A DNA stretch of 54,487 nucleotides from CAYOEV01 sp964403075 (GTDB lineage Bacteria; Bacteroidota; Bacteroidia; Cytophagales; Cyclobacteriaceae): positions 1 through 54,487 of the forward strand of contig CAYOEV010000015.1 in NCBI GenBank assembly GCA_964403075.1, in the 5' to 3' direction. Shown here one piece after another: positions 17,412 through 25,713 of this stretch (its first letter is position 1; each line of letters begins with the position of its first letter). A program made the translations under genes and the position numbers. The notes under the pieces were generated by a model. The model did not search any database. It was not told the origin of the DNA and was given only the letters and a program-made list of their open reading frames with translations.

Positions 17412-18494
17412 ATGGTGCGCGAGTTGCTGACGTTGAGTCTGATCCGTGGCCTGGGTCATCGCAACATCAAATACCTGATCGGTTATTTTGGCACACCAGG
17501 GGCGGTTTTCGATAGCACAAAAGCACAACTGCAAAAAATACCCAACATGCGGCCGGCAATTTCTGATGCCATTCTGCAAAAACCCCCTTACGATCGGGCA
17601 GATGAAATTATTGCCAACTGTGAAAAAGTCCACTGCAGCGTGCTCCCCTATTTATCAGAGGCCTATCCCAATCGATTAAAAATGGTGGAGGATGCGCCTG
17701 TATATCTTTTCAAGAAAGGAAAAGGAACCTTAAATGCCCTTCGCGCAGTGGCCATCGTGGGCACGCGTAAGGCGACAAGCTATGGCCGATCGGTCACCAA
17801 CAAGATCGTGGCAGCATTGAAAGACCTGAATGTTCAGGTCATTAGTGGCCTCGCTTTTGGCATCGATATCGAAGCGCATAAGGCGGCAATTGAACACCGT
17901 ATGAGCACTTTGGCCATCATCGCAGGGGGTGTGAATCACCTCTATCCGCCCCAGCACAAGAAGCAAGTAGACCAAATGCACGAACTGGGCGCGGTAATTT
18001 CTGAACAGCCGCCAGGCACGATACCTGAATCGCATTTGTTTCCGGCACGCAACCGCATCATTGCCGGCATGAGCGATGCCACCATAGTGGTAGAAGCAGC
18101 TGAAAAGGGCGGTGCCCTGATCACCGCAGCTTTAGCGGATTCCTACGGGCGTCCTGTATTGGCCATACCCGGCCCGATAGATCAACCTTACTCCGTAGGC
18201 ACCAACCGGTTAATTGCCAGACAGCAGGCCTTGGCTTACACAGAAGTTCAGGATCTTATTGAGGCGCTGGGATGGGAAAACACCACCGCAATGGAATCCC
18301 GGGAACCACCGGAACTGGTGGGTGAAGAAAAAACCGTGTATTGGCTGCTTAGAGAAGCTGGTAAGGCGGTAGATATCGACCTGATTGCGACGCATTCGCA
18401 GCTCCCCATCAATCGTACGGCGGCTGTGCTGCTATCACTTGAATTTCAGGGCCTCGTTAAAATGGCGCCAGGTAAGAAATACCGCGCCTCCTGA
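17412..18494 (+). CDS. dprA: DNA-processing protein DprA
   Basis: A 360-residue protein that binds incoming single-stranded DNA and loads RecA during transformation; it may also act in other recombination. Order: an N-terminal SAM-like helical domain (about 1-65), then the Rossmann core with VAIVGTRKATSYGR, VISGLAFGIDIEAHKAAI, LAIIAGGVNHLYP and FPARNRIIAGMSD. The C-terminal winged-helix domain (about 300-360: LLREAGKAVDIDLIATHSQ) is present. Length is typical. It follows the MerR gene by two bases, so the capA-merR-dprA run is likely one transcript. Confidence 0.97.
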   Translation: MVRELLTLSLIRGLGHRNIKYLIGYFGTPGAVFDSTKAQLQKIPNMRPAISDAILQKPPYDRADEIIANCEKVHCSVLPYLSEAYPNRLKMVEDAPVYLFKKGKGTLNALRAVAIVGTRKATSYGRSVTNKIVAALKDLNVQVISGLAFGIDIEAHKAAIEHRMSTLAIIAGGVNHLYPPQHKKQVDQMHELGAVISEQPPGTIPESHLFPARNRIIAGMSDATIVVEAAEKGGALITAALADSYGRPVLAIPGPIDQPYSVGTNRLIARQQALAYTEVQDLIEALGWENTTAMESREPPELVGEEKTVYWLLREAGKAVDIDLIATHSQLPINRTAAVLLSLEFQGLVKMAPGKKYRAS

Positions 18495-18553
18495 TCCTCA
18501 CCACTTATTTTTTGGTTTAATTGTTTAAACTTATCCTCATCCAATACTTAAAA

Positions 18554-19369
18554 ATGAAAAAGTGCTTATTAATTCAGTTCATACTGTGCGCCTGGTTTAA
18601 CACCCACAGCCAGCCAAGAATGAATTTGTATTACGAGGCAGAAGGCGATGCGTATGTCATTTGGGTTGATAACATGGAGCCTTGTCCCATTTCGGTAGAT
18701 GTCCGGTTAAAATTAAAAAATATGACATCCAGTGCCGGTGAAGCCTTCCTGGCAGTGGTGCCTGCCCAAACCAGCCAATACGAGATCACGCGCCTGACAG
18801 TGGACAATTTTGAGCGATCCTCCCGTTTTGAATACGATTACATCAGCAATCTGGGTGACCAGACGCTGGTAGCCTACGAGCGGGATTACCCCTATCAACT
18901 GCCCTGTGCCAGTAAATCGAAAGTATTGGTCATGCAGGGTTATAACGGACAGTTTTCTCATCAAAATAAGCAGGCGCTGGATTTTGATATGAAGCTAGGT
19001 TCGCCTGTCCATGCCGCACGCGGAGGTGTGGTAGTTCGGGTGGTTGAAATAAATAACAGGGGATGTGCGGATGAGGTCTGTGCCAAGTACAACAACTATG
19101 TGCTCATTTATCATCCCGATGGTTCTTTTGCCGAATACACCCACCTAAAGCAATACGGTGGGCTGGTGGATGAGGGGGATCGCGTAACGGATGGTGAACT
19201 CATCGGCTATAGCGGCAACACCGGTTGGTCTTCTGGTCCTCACCTGCATTTTGTAGTTTTTCTACAGCGTTTAGATTACCGGGAAACCATTCCTACCCGA
19301 TTTCGAGTTGGCGACGGCAGCGAAGAGATGCAATTAAATGAAGGAGAAGCCTATTACAAAGGGTATTAA
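18554..19369 (+). CDS. Secreted M23 family metallopeptidase
   Basis: Starting at MKKCLLIQFILCAWFNTHSQ gives a signal peptide; the 11 residues upstream in frame lack one. The 271-residue product has an N-terminal beta domain (about 20-135) that I do not recognise. A C-terminal M23 domain follows, with FSHQNKQALDFDM supplying His and Asp ligands and GPHLHFVV supplying the HxH. Four Cys in the catalytic half (CASK, RGCADEVC) could form disulfides, fitting a periplasmic enzyme. It probably cleaves peptidoglycan peptides. It is the second M23 gene within 5 kb; one base separates its stop from the next ATG. Confidence 0.9.
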   Translation: MKKCLLIQFILCAWFNTHSQPRMNLYYEAEGDAYVIWVDNMEPCPISVDVRLKLKNMTSSAGEAFLAVVPAQTSQYEITRLTVDNFERSSRFEYDYISNLGDQTLVAYERDYPYQLPCASKSKVLVMQGYNGQFSHQNKQALDFDMKLGSPVHAARGGVVVRVVEINNRGCADEVCAKYNNYVLIYHPDGSFAEYTHLKQYGGLVDEGDRVTDGELIGYSGNTGWSSGPHLHFVVFLQRLDYRETIPTRFRVGDGSEEMQLNEGEAYYKGY

Positions 19370-19370
19370 A

Positions 19371-20522
19371 ATGAAAAAAATGAAAAGAGAAACCCAGTGC
19401 GTATTGCCTACTTCGGAAGGTCCAGGTGTAAATACACCCATCTACCCTTCCTCTTCTTACCAATACATGGGGCATGACGAAAATCGCTACCCCCGCTACT
19501 TCAATACCGAAAACCAGCAGGTCATTGCTGGAAAAATTGCAGCCCTGGAGTCGGCTGAAAGTGGACTTGTCTTTGCATCGGGTATGGCTGCCATCTCCAC
19601 GGCGTTACTGTCATTTGTACAGCCGGGAGACCATGTGATTTTTTCCGATGAGCTTTATGGAGGCACTCATAAATTCATCACCAGTGAATTAGACAGATTT
19701 GGCATCCAATACGATTTCGTTCAAAGCACATCGATAGCTGCTTATGAGGAAGCCATAAGACCTGAAACAAGATTGCTCTACACTGAGTCACCATCCAATC
19801 CGTTGGTAACCATCGTAGACCTGAGGGCACTTGGTAACCTTGCCAATAAACACGACATCATCAGCATGATCGACAATACTTTTGCCACACCAATCAATCA
19901 AAGGCCCATTGAATATGGCTTTGACGTGGTACTTCACAGCGGCACTAAATATCTTGGCGGCCACAGTGACCTCTGCTTTGGAGCTGCCGTAGGAAAAGAA
20001 AAATACATTCAGGAAATAAATACCCGGGCCATCAACTATGGAGGGAGCCTGAACGCACTGGATTGCTATCTGATTGAAAGAAGTTTAAAAACCCTTGCAG
20101 TAAGGGTAAAGCAGCAGAACCACAACGCCCTGGAAATTGCCACATTTCTGGAACAGCACCCGGCGGTGAAACATGTTCATTACCCGGGACTGACCTCACA
20201 TCCAGGGCACCATATAGCTGCTGGGCAAATGACCGCCGGTTTCGGCGGTATGCTTTCATTTGAACTCCAGTCAGCCGGGCATACCGACATTTTTTTAAAA
20301 GCATTACGGTTGGTTGTCCCTGCCTTGAGCTTGGGTGGTGTTGAAACCATCATTTGCCAGCCTTCCAAAACATCTCATATCAAAATGTCAGAGGCGGAAA
20401 GATTGAAATTGGGCATTACGGACGGCACCCTTCGGTTATCTGTAGGTATTGAAGCCATAGAAGACCTGAAGGATGACCTGGTCACAGCCCTTGAGGTGTC
20501 CGCTTTGACTGTCAGCCTTTAA
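19371..20522 (+). CDS. Cys/Met metabolism PLP-dependent enzyme (cystathionine gamma-lyase/synthase-like)
   Basis: A 383-residue fold-type I PLP enzyme of the transsulfuration family. Motifs: YPSSSYQY near the N-terminus, SGLVFASGMAAIS, DELYGGTHKF (Tyr stacking on PLP), YTESPSNPLVTI, IDNTFATP, and the Schiff-base lysine in HSGTKYLGGHSD. I start at MKKMKRETQ; an upstream in-frame codon lies inside the previous gene. Cystathionine gamma-synthase, gamma-lyase and methionine gamma-lyase cannot be told apart from these motifs alone. The metH/metF unit a few kilobases away makes a role in methionine or cysteine flux likely. Its TAA interlocks with the stop of the convergent gene in TTAA. Confidence 0.92.
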   Translation: MKKMKRETQCVLPTSEGPGVNTPIYPSSSYQYMGHDENRYPRYFNTENQQVIAGKIAALESAESGLVFASGMAAISTALLSFVQPGDHVIFSDELYGGTHKFITSELDRFGIQYDFVQSTSIAAYEEAIRPETRLLYTESPSNPLVTIVDLRALGNLANKHDIISMIDNTFATPINQRPIEYGFDVVLHSGTKYLGGHSDLCFGAAVGKEKYIQEINTRAINYGGSLNALDCYLIERSLKTLAVRVKQQNHNALEIATFLEQHPAVKHVHYPGLTSHPGHHIAAGQMTAGFGGMLSFELQSAGHTDIFLKALRLVVPALSLGGVETIICQPSKTSHIKMSEAERLKLGITDGTLRLSVGIEAIEDLKDDLVTALEVSALTVSL

Positions 20523-20926
20523 AGTTTTCTGGCCAGTTCTTTGGCTGCTTCCGCTGAATCCGTCTCGTAGGTATCAAATCCGAATTGCCCAGAAGAGGCA
20601 GCCGTTTTCCATCTATTGGCCCCCATCTTGGTAATGGCATTGGCCGGCAATACATTGATCAACGCCTTGAAAGTTGGCGATTTACCAAAACCAGGAAACA
20701 GTTCATTGACAAACCACTCCTGACATTCCTGCGGAGGAGTACCTGCGGCATTTTTTACATCCACGATCACCACTTTGCAATTACCGTTTTGAACTTCTGC
20801 CAACTGTGCCTTACAACTTTCATATATGGAGGCTGCATCGAAAAGCTTTTCCCATATCACATGAATGAATCCATCCTCTTGAAGTGTCTGTACGTAGCCC
20901 GGTTTATTATAAATATCCTTTGACAT
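20519..20926 (-). CDS. Small cytoplasmic protein, SpoIIAA/STAS-like, unknown function
   Basis: A 135-residue protein without signal or membrane segment. The alternation of strands and helices (GFIHVIWEKLFDAASIYESC, then CKVVIVDVKNAAGTPPQECQEW and FKALINVLPANAITKMGAN) resembles the SpoIIAA-like/STAS fold seen in many small Bacteroidota proteins. I rate that as fold inference only. The VVIVDVKNAAG stretch would correspond to the loop carrying the regulatory site in STAS proteins, but no clear phosphorylatable Ser stands there. It ends interlocked with the upstream PLP-enzyme gene and is followed by no other minus-strand gene. Confidence 0.6.
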   Translation of the reverse strand: MSKDIYNKPGYVQTLQEDGFIHVIWEKLFDAASIYESCKAQLAEVQNGNCKVVIVDVKNAAGTPPQECQEWFVNELFPGFGKSPTFKALINVLPANAITKMGANRWKTAASSGQFGFDTYETDSAEAAKELARKL

Positions 20927-21049
20927 GATTTATGCTTCTTTTTTTGAATCAGTAAATTAGTTACCCAAATAATGATCCCCAATACCCAGTTGATGTGTCT
21001 AATAAATAATAACTTTTAGGTAATGGTGGAAGCAATCAGTCGCCGTCAA

Positions 21050-21439
21050 ATGCACAGAATAGTGATTCTATTCATCTGTTTTTTATTGAAACACCCATTG
21101 GTTGCGCAGTCACTGGCATTCGAAATGGGCCGCTGTCTCACTAATCATGAAGCTTCAACCTATCGTCTGGAGCAAGACGGTCGGCACCTGGTCTTGTACA
21201 CTTATCTGCCCTGTGAGAAGGAACTGGTCTTACGTGAAGAACGCGGAAATGGATGGACAAATATCCAAACCAACAGCCCCCAACAACTTCAACCGAACAA
21301 AACCTCGATGATCACCCCCTTGGCCAGCTGTTTGTGCTTTCGCTGGATGCGGATTCGACTCTCTGCACCACTCCCTGAAGATTGGGTCCTTCTCATCAAC
21401 CAGCAAACCTTAAAAAGCATTGACCAACTCAATCGATAG
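21050..21439 (+). CDS. Secreted small protein, unknown function
   Basis: I do not recognise a family. Starting at MHRIVILFICFLLKHPLVAQ gives a signal peptide ending after VAQ and a mature protein of about 110 residues; an ATG at 21023 would add nine basic residues. The mature part has five or six Cys (GRCLTN, LPCEKE, ASCLCF), which suggests disulfide bonds in the periplasm, and a hydrophobic C-terminal third. It lies 86 bases before the GCS2-CBS gene and could be co-transcribed with it; nothing in its sequence suggests a shared function. Confidence 0.6.
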   Translation: MHRIVILFICFLLKHPLVAQSLAFEMGRCLTNHEASTYRLEQDGRHLVLYTYLPCEKELVLREERGNGWTNIQTNSPQQLQPNKTSMITPLASCLCFRWMRIRLSAPLPEDWVLLINQQTLKSIDQLNR

Positions 21440-21525
21440 TTGACTGCCTGGCAAATGCTGATTTTTCTCATGACATGCGTCATTGTACAAGCTGTTTGAG
21501 ACTTCTAACTTGTTATTTAAAATGG

Positions 21526-23406
21526 ATGCTTATGGGCGATCATGCGGCGGCAAAGAATTTAGAGGACAGGCGCAAGCTTACGCAACATCTGCTGAGAGAC
21601 ATTGAGGCCCTTGAACTGATGCTCGAAAGAGACCTTATAGAACATGCGCCCATACGAATAGGAGCAGAACAGGAATTCTGTCTGGTGGATAAAAACTGGC
21701 GGCCAGCTCCTATTGCCGCTGATATTTTGGCCCAGATTGATGACCCGCGTTTCACCACCGAGTTGGCAAAATACAACCTGGAAATTAACCTGGATCCCAT
21801 GAATTTGAAAGGGGCCTGTTTCACAGATATGGAATATGCCCTTAAGGATCTACTGTCTCGCGCCCAACAAGTAGCAGATCAATATGAGGCAAAAATTCTG
21901 CTTACTGGCATATTGCCTTCGATCAGCATGCGAGAGTTGGAAATAGATTTCATGACAGACCATCAGCGTTACTACATGCTCAATGAAATGATGAGAGCGG
22001 CACGGAGGGGGCCCTTCCATCTGAACATCAAAGGGGTAGATGAACTACAAATCAATCATGATTCGGTGATGTTCGAGGCCTGCAATACCAGTTTCCAAAC
22101 ACATCTGCAGGTTGACCCAGATGATTTTATACCCAGTTACAACTGGGCACAGACCATCGCAGGCCCCGTGCTAAGCGTGGCCGCCAATTCTCCATTACTT
22201 TTAGGACGCGAACTCTGGAGCGAGACACGCATTGCCATATTTCAGCAAAGCATCGACACCCGAAGCTCATCCCAGGCACTTACGGACCAGCTCCCTCGTG
22301 TGGCGTTTGGCAGGTACTGGGCGAAAGGCACCATTGCCGATATATTTAAGGATGATATCGCGCAGTATAAAATCATCCTCAACACAGACATTGAGGAAGA
22401 CGCCCTGCAGGTACTTGCTGCCGGCGGAACCCCACGTTTACGGGCACTGAATTTTCACAATGGCACAGTTTATCGCTGGAATCGCCCCTGCTTCGGTATG
22501 GCAAAGGGGAAAGCACACGTACGAATTGAAAACAGGTATTTACCTGCAGGACCTACGCCACAGGACCAAATGGCCAATTTTTGTTTTTGGGCAGGCCTCA
22601 TGGCAGGTCGACCACAGGCTTGTGACGACATGCCATCACAAATGGATTTTAAATACGTTAAATCCAACTTCATCCGTGCGGCGCGAACAGGAAAAGAATC
22701 CATTATGCATTGGATGGGTAAAGACTATGCAGCGAATGTGCTGATAAGAGACATCCTATTACCCATTGCCTACGACGGACTTCGGAAGTCCGGCGTATCC
22801 ATGCAGGAAAGTCAGCATTTTCTGGACATCATAGATCAGCGGTCAGCCGGCCAAACTGCTGACCAATGGATCATTAAAAACTACAGAAATTTAAAAAATC
22901 ACATATCCACAGACGAGGCCCTCATAGGACTGACCCAGGCGATGTATTTTAACGAAAAGGAAAATGCACCGGTACATCAATGGCTACCCATTCATGCCCC
23001 TTTTAAAATACATGAAGAAGCCATCAAAGTGGGGCATGTGATGTCCACGCAGCTGCTTCGTGTCCAAGACAAAGACCTTGCAAATCTGGCCACAAGAATT
23101 ATGCAATGGAAAAACATACATCACTTGCCGGTTGAAAATGAAAAACATGAACTCGCGGGCATCATTACCTGGAAACATGTGCAAAAATTTCAGGAAGCAC
23201 AACCAGATCTCGACTACCGACTGGTAGAAGACATCATGATTCGAAAGGTGCTCACGGCCAGTGCAGAAACCTCTATCAAGGCTGCGCTTCAAATAATGCT
23301 CACACACGAAATTGGATGCCTACCTGTAGTAGAAAGAAATCGGCTAATTGGCATTGTAACCGTTAAAGATCTCATCATCTACGACCATGCCGAAGGTACA
23401 CAGTAA
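21526..23406 (+). CDS. GCS2-type carboxylate-amine ligase fused to a CBS-domain pair
   Basis: About 626 residues. The N-terminal two thirds are a glutamate-cysteine ligase (GCS2) type ATP-dependent amidoligase: IGAEQEFCLVD carries the first metal-binding Glu pair, NLEINLDP the second, and HLQVDPDDF plus the RIENRYLPAGPTPQD region complete the active site. Residues about 500-620 form two CBS domains (VGHVMSTQLLRVQ to LAGIITWKHV, and VEDIMIRKVLT to LIGIVTVKDL), which usually sense adenine nucleotides. The ligase should join a carboxylate to an amine at ATP cost; its substrates are unknown. I start at MLMGDHAAAKN; the 17 upstream residues are Cys-rich and atypical. It overlaps the next gene by 20 bases. 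Confidence 0.88.
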   Translation: MLMGDHAAAKNLEDRRKLTQHLLRDIEALELMLERDLIEHAPIRIGAEQEFCLVDKNWRPAPIAADILAQIDDPRFTTELAKYNLEINLDPMNLKGACFTDMEYALKDLLSRAQQVADQYEAKILLTGILPSISMRELEIDFMTDHQRYYMLNEMMRAARRGPFHLNIKGVDELQINHDSVMFEACNTSFQTHLQVDPDDFIPSYNWAQTIAGPVLSVAANSPLLLGRELWSETRIAIFQQSIDTRSSSQALTDQLPRVAFGRYWAKGTIADIFKDDIAQYKIILNTDIEEDALQVLAAGGTPRLRALNFHNGTVYRWNRPCFGMAKGKAHVRIENRYLPAGPTPQDQMANFCFWAGLMAGRPQACDDMPSQMDFKYVKSNFIRAARTGKESIMHWMGKDYAANVLIRDILLPIAYDGLRKSGVSMQESQHFLDIIDQRSAGQTADQWIIKNYRNLKNHISTDEALIGLTQAMYFNEKENAPVHQWLPIHAPFKIHEEAIKVGHVMSTQLLRVQDKDLANLATRIMQWKNIHHLPVENEKHELAGIITWKHVQKFQEAQPDLDYRLVEDIMIRKVLTASAETSIKAALQIMLTHEIGCLPVVERNRLIGIVTVKDLIIYDHAEGTQ

Positions 23407-24586
23407 GGCCCTGAACCAAACCGTCAGCGTTTCCAGAATTATCAGCCACTTGAAGGGTAAGAAACCCGGGCCCATCGTGATATTTTTAGCTGGCATTCAT
23501 GGCAATGAACCTTCTGGTGTATTCGCGCTAAAGCGGGTCACGGATAGAATTAAAGCCAACGGATGGTTGCAATCAGGAGAAATATATGCCATCACTGGGC
23601 ATCTGTGGGCATTGGAAACCCAGGTGCGCTTCGACAAGGAAGACCTGAACCGACAATGGACGCATGAGCGATTAGCAAAAGTGAACGGGCTTCCTGATGA
23701 GTTGTGCACGCGGGATGAACTGGAACAAAAAGCATTGTACGCCCTGATAAGCGAGATTCTTCGGACCCACGAAGGGCCCTTTTACTTCATGGATCTGCAC
23801 ACCACCTCCAGTGAAACCATTCCTTTCATGACCGTGAATGACAGCCTGCTCAACCGGGCGTTTACGAAACAATATCCCTTGCCCATAGTCCTAGGTATTG
23901 AAGAGTACCTTACAGGACCTATATTGAGCTATATCAACGAATTAGGGTATGTGGCATTTGGCTATGAAGGTGGTCAGCACGACGATTTATCCAGTATTGA
24001 AAACCATGAGTCCTTCATTTACCTGACCCTGGCTTTTTGCCAGATGGTTGATCGTAGTGCCATCCATTTCGACCACCATTTCGAACTACTCAAACGTCAT
24101 TCCTTGCATACAAAAAAGTTCTACGAAATACTACATCGTCAGCATGTAACACCCGGAGATACTTTTAAAATGAATCCCGGATATGTCAACTTTCAGCGAA
24201 TTCATGCTGGTGAGCAGCTGGCCACGGCCAGGGGAAAACAAATCCAAACCACCCGAAGTGGCCGGATATTTATGCCCCTGTACCAATGTCAGGGAGAGGA
24301 CGGTTTTTATGTCATTCAACCCATCAAAAATATTTTTCTAAGATTGTCGAAATGGCTGCGGCAACACCGGGCAGATCGAATACTTCCGTATTTACCAGGT
24401 GTCCGATGGGCCGAAAGCCGGGGCGCACTCCTGGTAGATCGCCGCATTGCCCGGCTCTTCACCCGACAGATTTTTCATTTGCTTGGGTACAGAAGCAAAA
24501 GTCACCGGAAAAATTTCATCGTATGGCACAATCGGGAGAATGCTGCCCGAAATGAATTGTATGCCGACGCAGAATGGAACCATTGA
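23387..24586 (+). CDS. Succinylglutamate desuccinylase/aspartoacylase-like zinc amidohydrolase
   Basis: A 399-residue member of the AstE/AspA group of M14-like zinc carboxypeptidase folds. Zinc ligands His and Glu are in GIHGNEPSGVFAL, and the third His in FMDLHTTSSET. LNRQW matches the substrate-binding Asn-Arg pair of aspartoacylases. The catalytic Glu is likely in GYEGGQHDD. It is longer than AspA (about 310), with a basic C-terminal extension (about 330-399). Such enzymes hydrolyse N-acyl amino acids. Sharing 20 bases with a carboxylate-amine ligase gene, it may process the bond that ligase makes or prepare its substrate; this is inference. Confidence 0.85.
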   Translation: MPKVHSKALNQTVSVSRIISHLKGKKPGPIVIFLAGIHGNEPSGVFALKRVTDRIKANGWLQSGEIYAITGHLWALETQVRFDKEDLNRQWTHERLAKVNGLPDELCTRDELEQKALYALISEILRTHEGPFYFMDLHTTSSETIPFMTVNDSLLNRAFTKQYPLPIVLGIEEYLTGPILSYINELGYVAFGYEGGQHDDLSSIENHESFIYLTLAFCQMVDRSAIHFDHHFELLKRHSLHTKKFYEILHRQHVTPGDTFKMNPGYVNFQRIHAGEQLATARGKQIQTTRSGRIFMPLYQCQGEDGFYVIQPIKNIFLRLSKWLRQHRADRILPYLPGVRWAESRGALLVDRRIARLFTRQIFHLLGYRSKSHRKNFIVWHNRENAARNELYADAEWNH

Positions 24587-24817
24587 GCAAGCATCATCTC
24601 TGAATTATCCACCCGCTTGAGGTGGTTCTCGCCAACACGCACGCCAATTATATTTTGCCCACCATCACCATAAGTACTAAACTCGACCAAAGGGTCTACA
24701 TACTGCTTCAGGTACGGTTTACGCTATTTCCTTAAGTCTTTTCACTTTCAGCCGTTAGGCCCTCCAGCGACGTCCGAAGTGGTTGAAAACCTTAAAAATA
24801 GCAGGTGACCAATGGGG
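24587..24817 (-). other. Intergenic region with a possible gene remnant
   Basis: On the minus strand, from 24723 downward, a stop-free frame reads RKPYLKQYVDPLVEFSTYG and on through GGQNIIGVRVGENHL. This is protein-like composition unusual for non-coding DNA. It has no start, an amber codon directly before it (24726-24724), and it runs antisense into the previous gene. It could be a decayed fragment of a larger gene. I cannot name the source. Confidence 0.25.
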
Positions 24818-25669
24818 TTAGCGACCCAAGAAAATGGCAGGGGCCTTGTTAATGGCTCGTTCTAACTCCTGCGTGTTTAATTTGGGTGAATGCCCGATGC
24901 GATCCAAATAGTCCACCATCCGTTCCGTAGCAATGTTGCCCACTAGTTTATCCTCGGCCATGGGGCAACCACCAAAACCATTAATGGCTCCATCCCACCT
25001 GCGACAACCGGCTTTATAAGCCGCATCCAGTTTCTCCTGAACGGTTTCCAGGTTCGAGTGTAAATGAGCGCCAAACTCTATGTGTGGGAAACGAGGAATG
25101 AGGGTGGTGAATAGGTGGCTAATTTTAATTGGATCGGCCACACCGATGGTATCGGCCAGAGAGATGATCTCCACCTCCATCTCGTCCAGACGATCGACAA
25201 ATTCTTCCACATAAGCTATTTCATAGGGGTCAGCGTACGGGTTCCCAAAACCCATGCTCAAATAGACAACGAGTATTTTGTCATGTCCCAGTGCGATTTC
25301 CTGAATTTCGGCCAGGTCATCAAAGGCAGTATCGATGGACCGCTGGGTATTGCGCTGTTGGAAGGTTTCGGATAGCGACAGGGGGTATCCCAGATAAGTA
25401 ATTTCGTCAAAATCGGCAGCCTCCCGGGCGCCACGCACATTGGCAATAATGGCAAGCAGTTTGGAATTCGTATGGTGCAACTGCAGGCCGTCCAAAACTT
25501 CCGCCGTATCTCGTAGTTGTGGAATGGCTTTGGGCGAAACGAAACTACCAAAATCAATGGTATCAAACCCTACCTTCAACAGTTGGTTGATGTAATTGAT
25601 TTTTTCTTCTGTGGGAATGAATGTCTTTAACCCCTGCATGGCATCTCTCGGGCACTCAATCAACTTCAT
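24818..25669 (-). CDS. mvaB: Hydroxymethylglutaryl-CoA lyase-like protein
   Basis: A 283-residue TIM-barrel enzyme of the HMGL-like family, which cleaves HMG-CoA to acetyl-CoA and acetoacetate in leucine breakdown. Matching residues: ECPRDAMQG (catalytic Arg-Asp), DFGSFVSPKAIPQ, the metal-binding AHLHSN (HxH), and GFGGCPMAEDKLVGNIATE with the catalytic Cys of human HMGL. The RDAMQ in place of RDGLQ is common in the Bacteroidota branch. Length is normal. It lies 44 bases downstream of metF on the same strand without an obvious terminator, so it may belong to the riboswitch-controlled methionine unit. Confidence 0.88.
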   Translation of the reverse strand: MKLIECPRDAMQGLKTFIPTEEKINYINQLLKVGFDTIDFGSFVSPKAIPQLRDTAEVLDGLQLHHTNSKLLAIIANVRGAREAADFDEITYLGYPLSLSETFQQRNTQRSIDTAFDDLAEIQEIALGHDKILVVYLSMGFGNPYADPYEIAYVEEFVDRLDEMEVEIISLADTIGVADPIKISHLFTTLIPRFPHIEFGAHLHSNLETVQEKLDAAYKAGCRRWDGAINGFGGCPMAEDKLVGNIATERMVDYLDRIGHSPKLNTQELERAINKAPAIFLGR

Positions 25670-25713
25670 AAAGAAAAATTAAGCCATTTTTTTCAATTCA
25701 GGCCATGACGATT

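Noticed and set aside
13759..19369. Two M23 genes, capA and an O-antigen ligase as a new envelope island
   Set aside because: The families are common, the order next to alaS, merR and dprA resembles other Bacteroidota, and no sign of transfer is visible.
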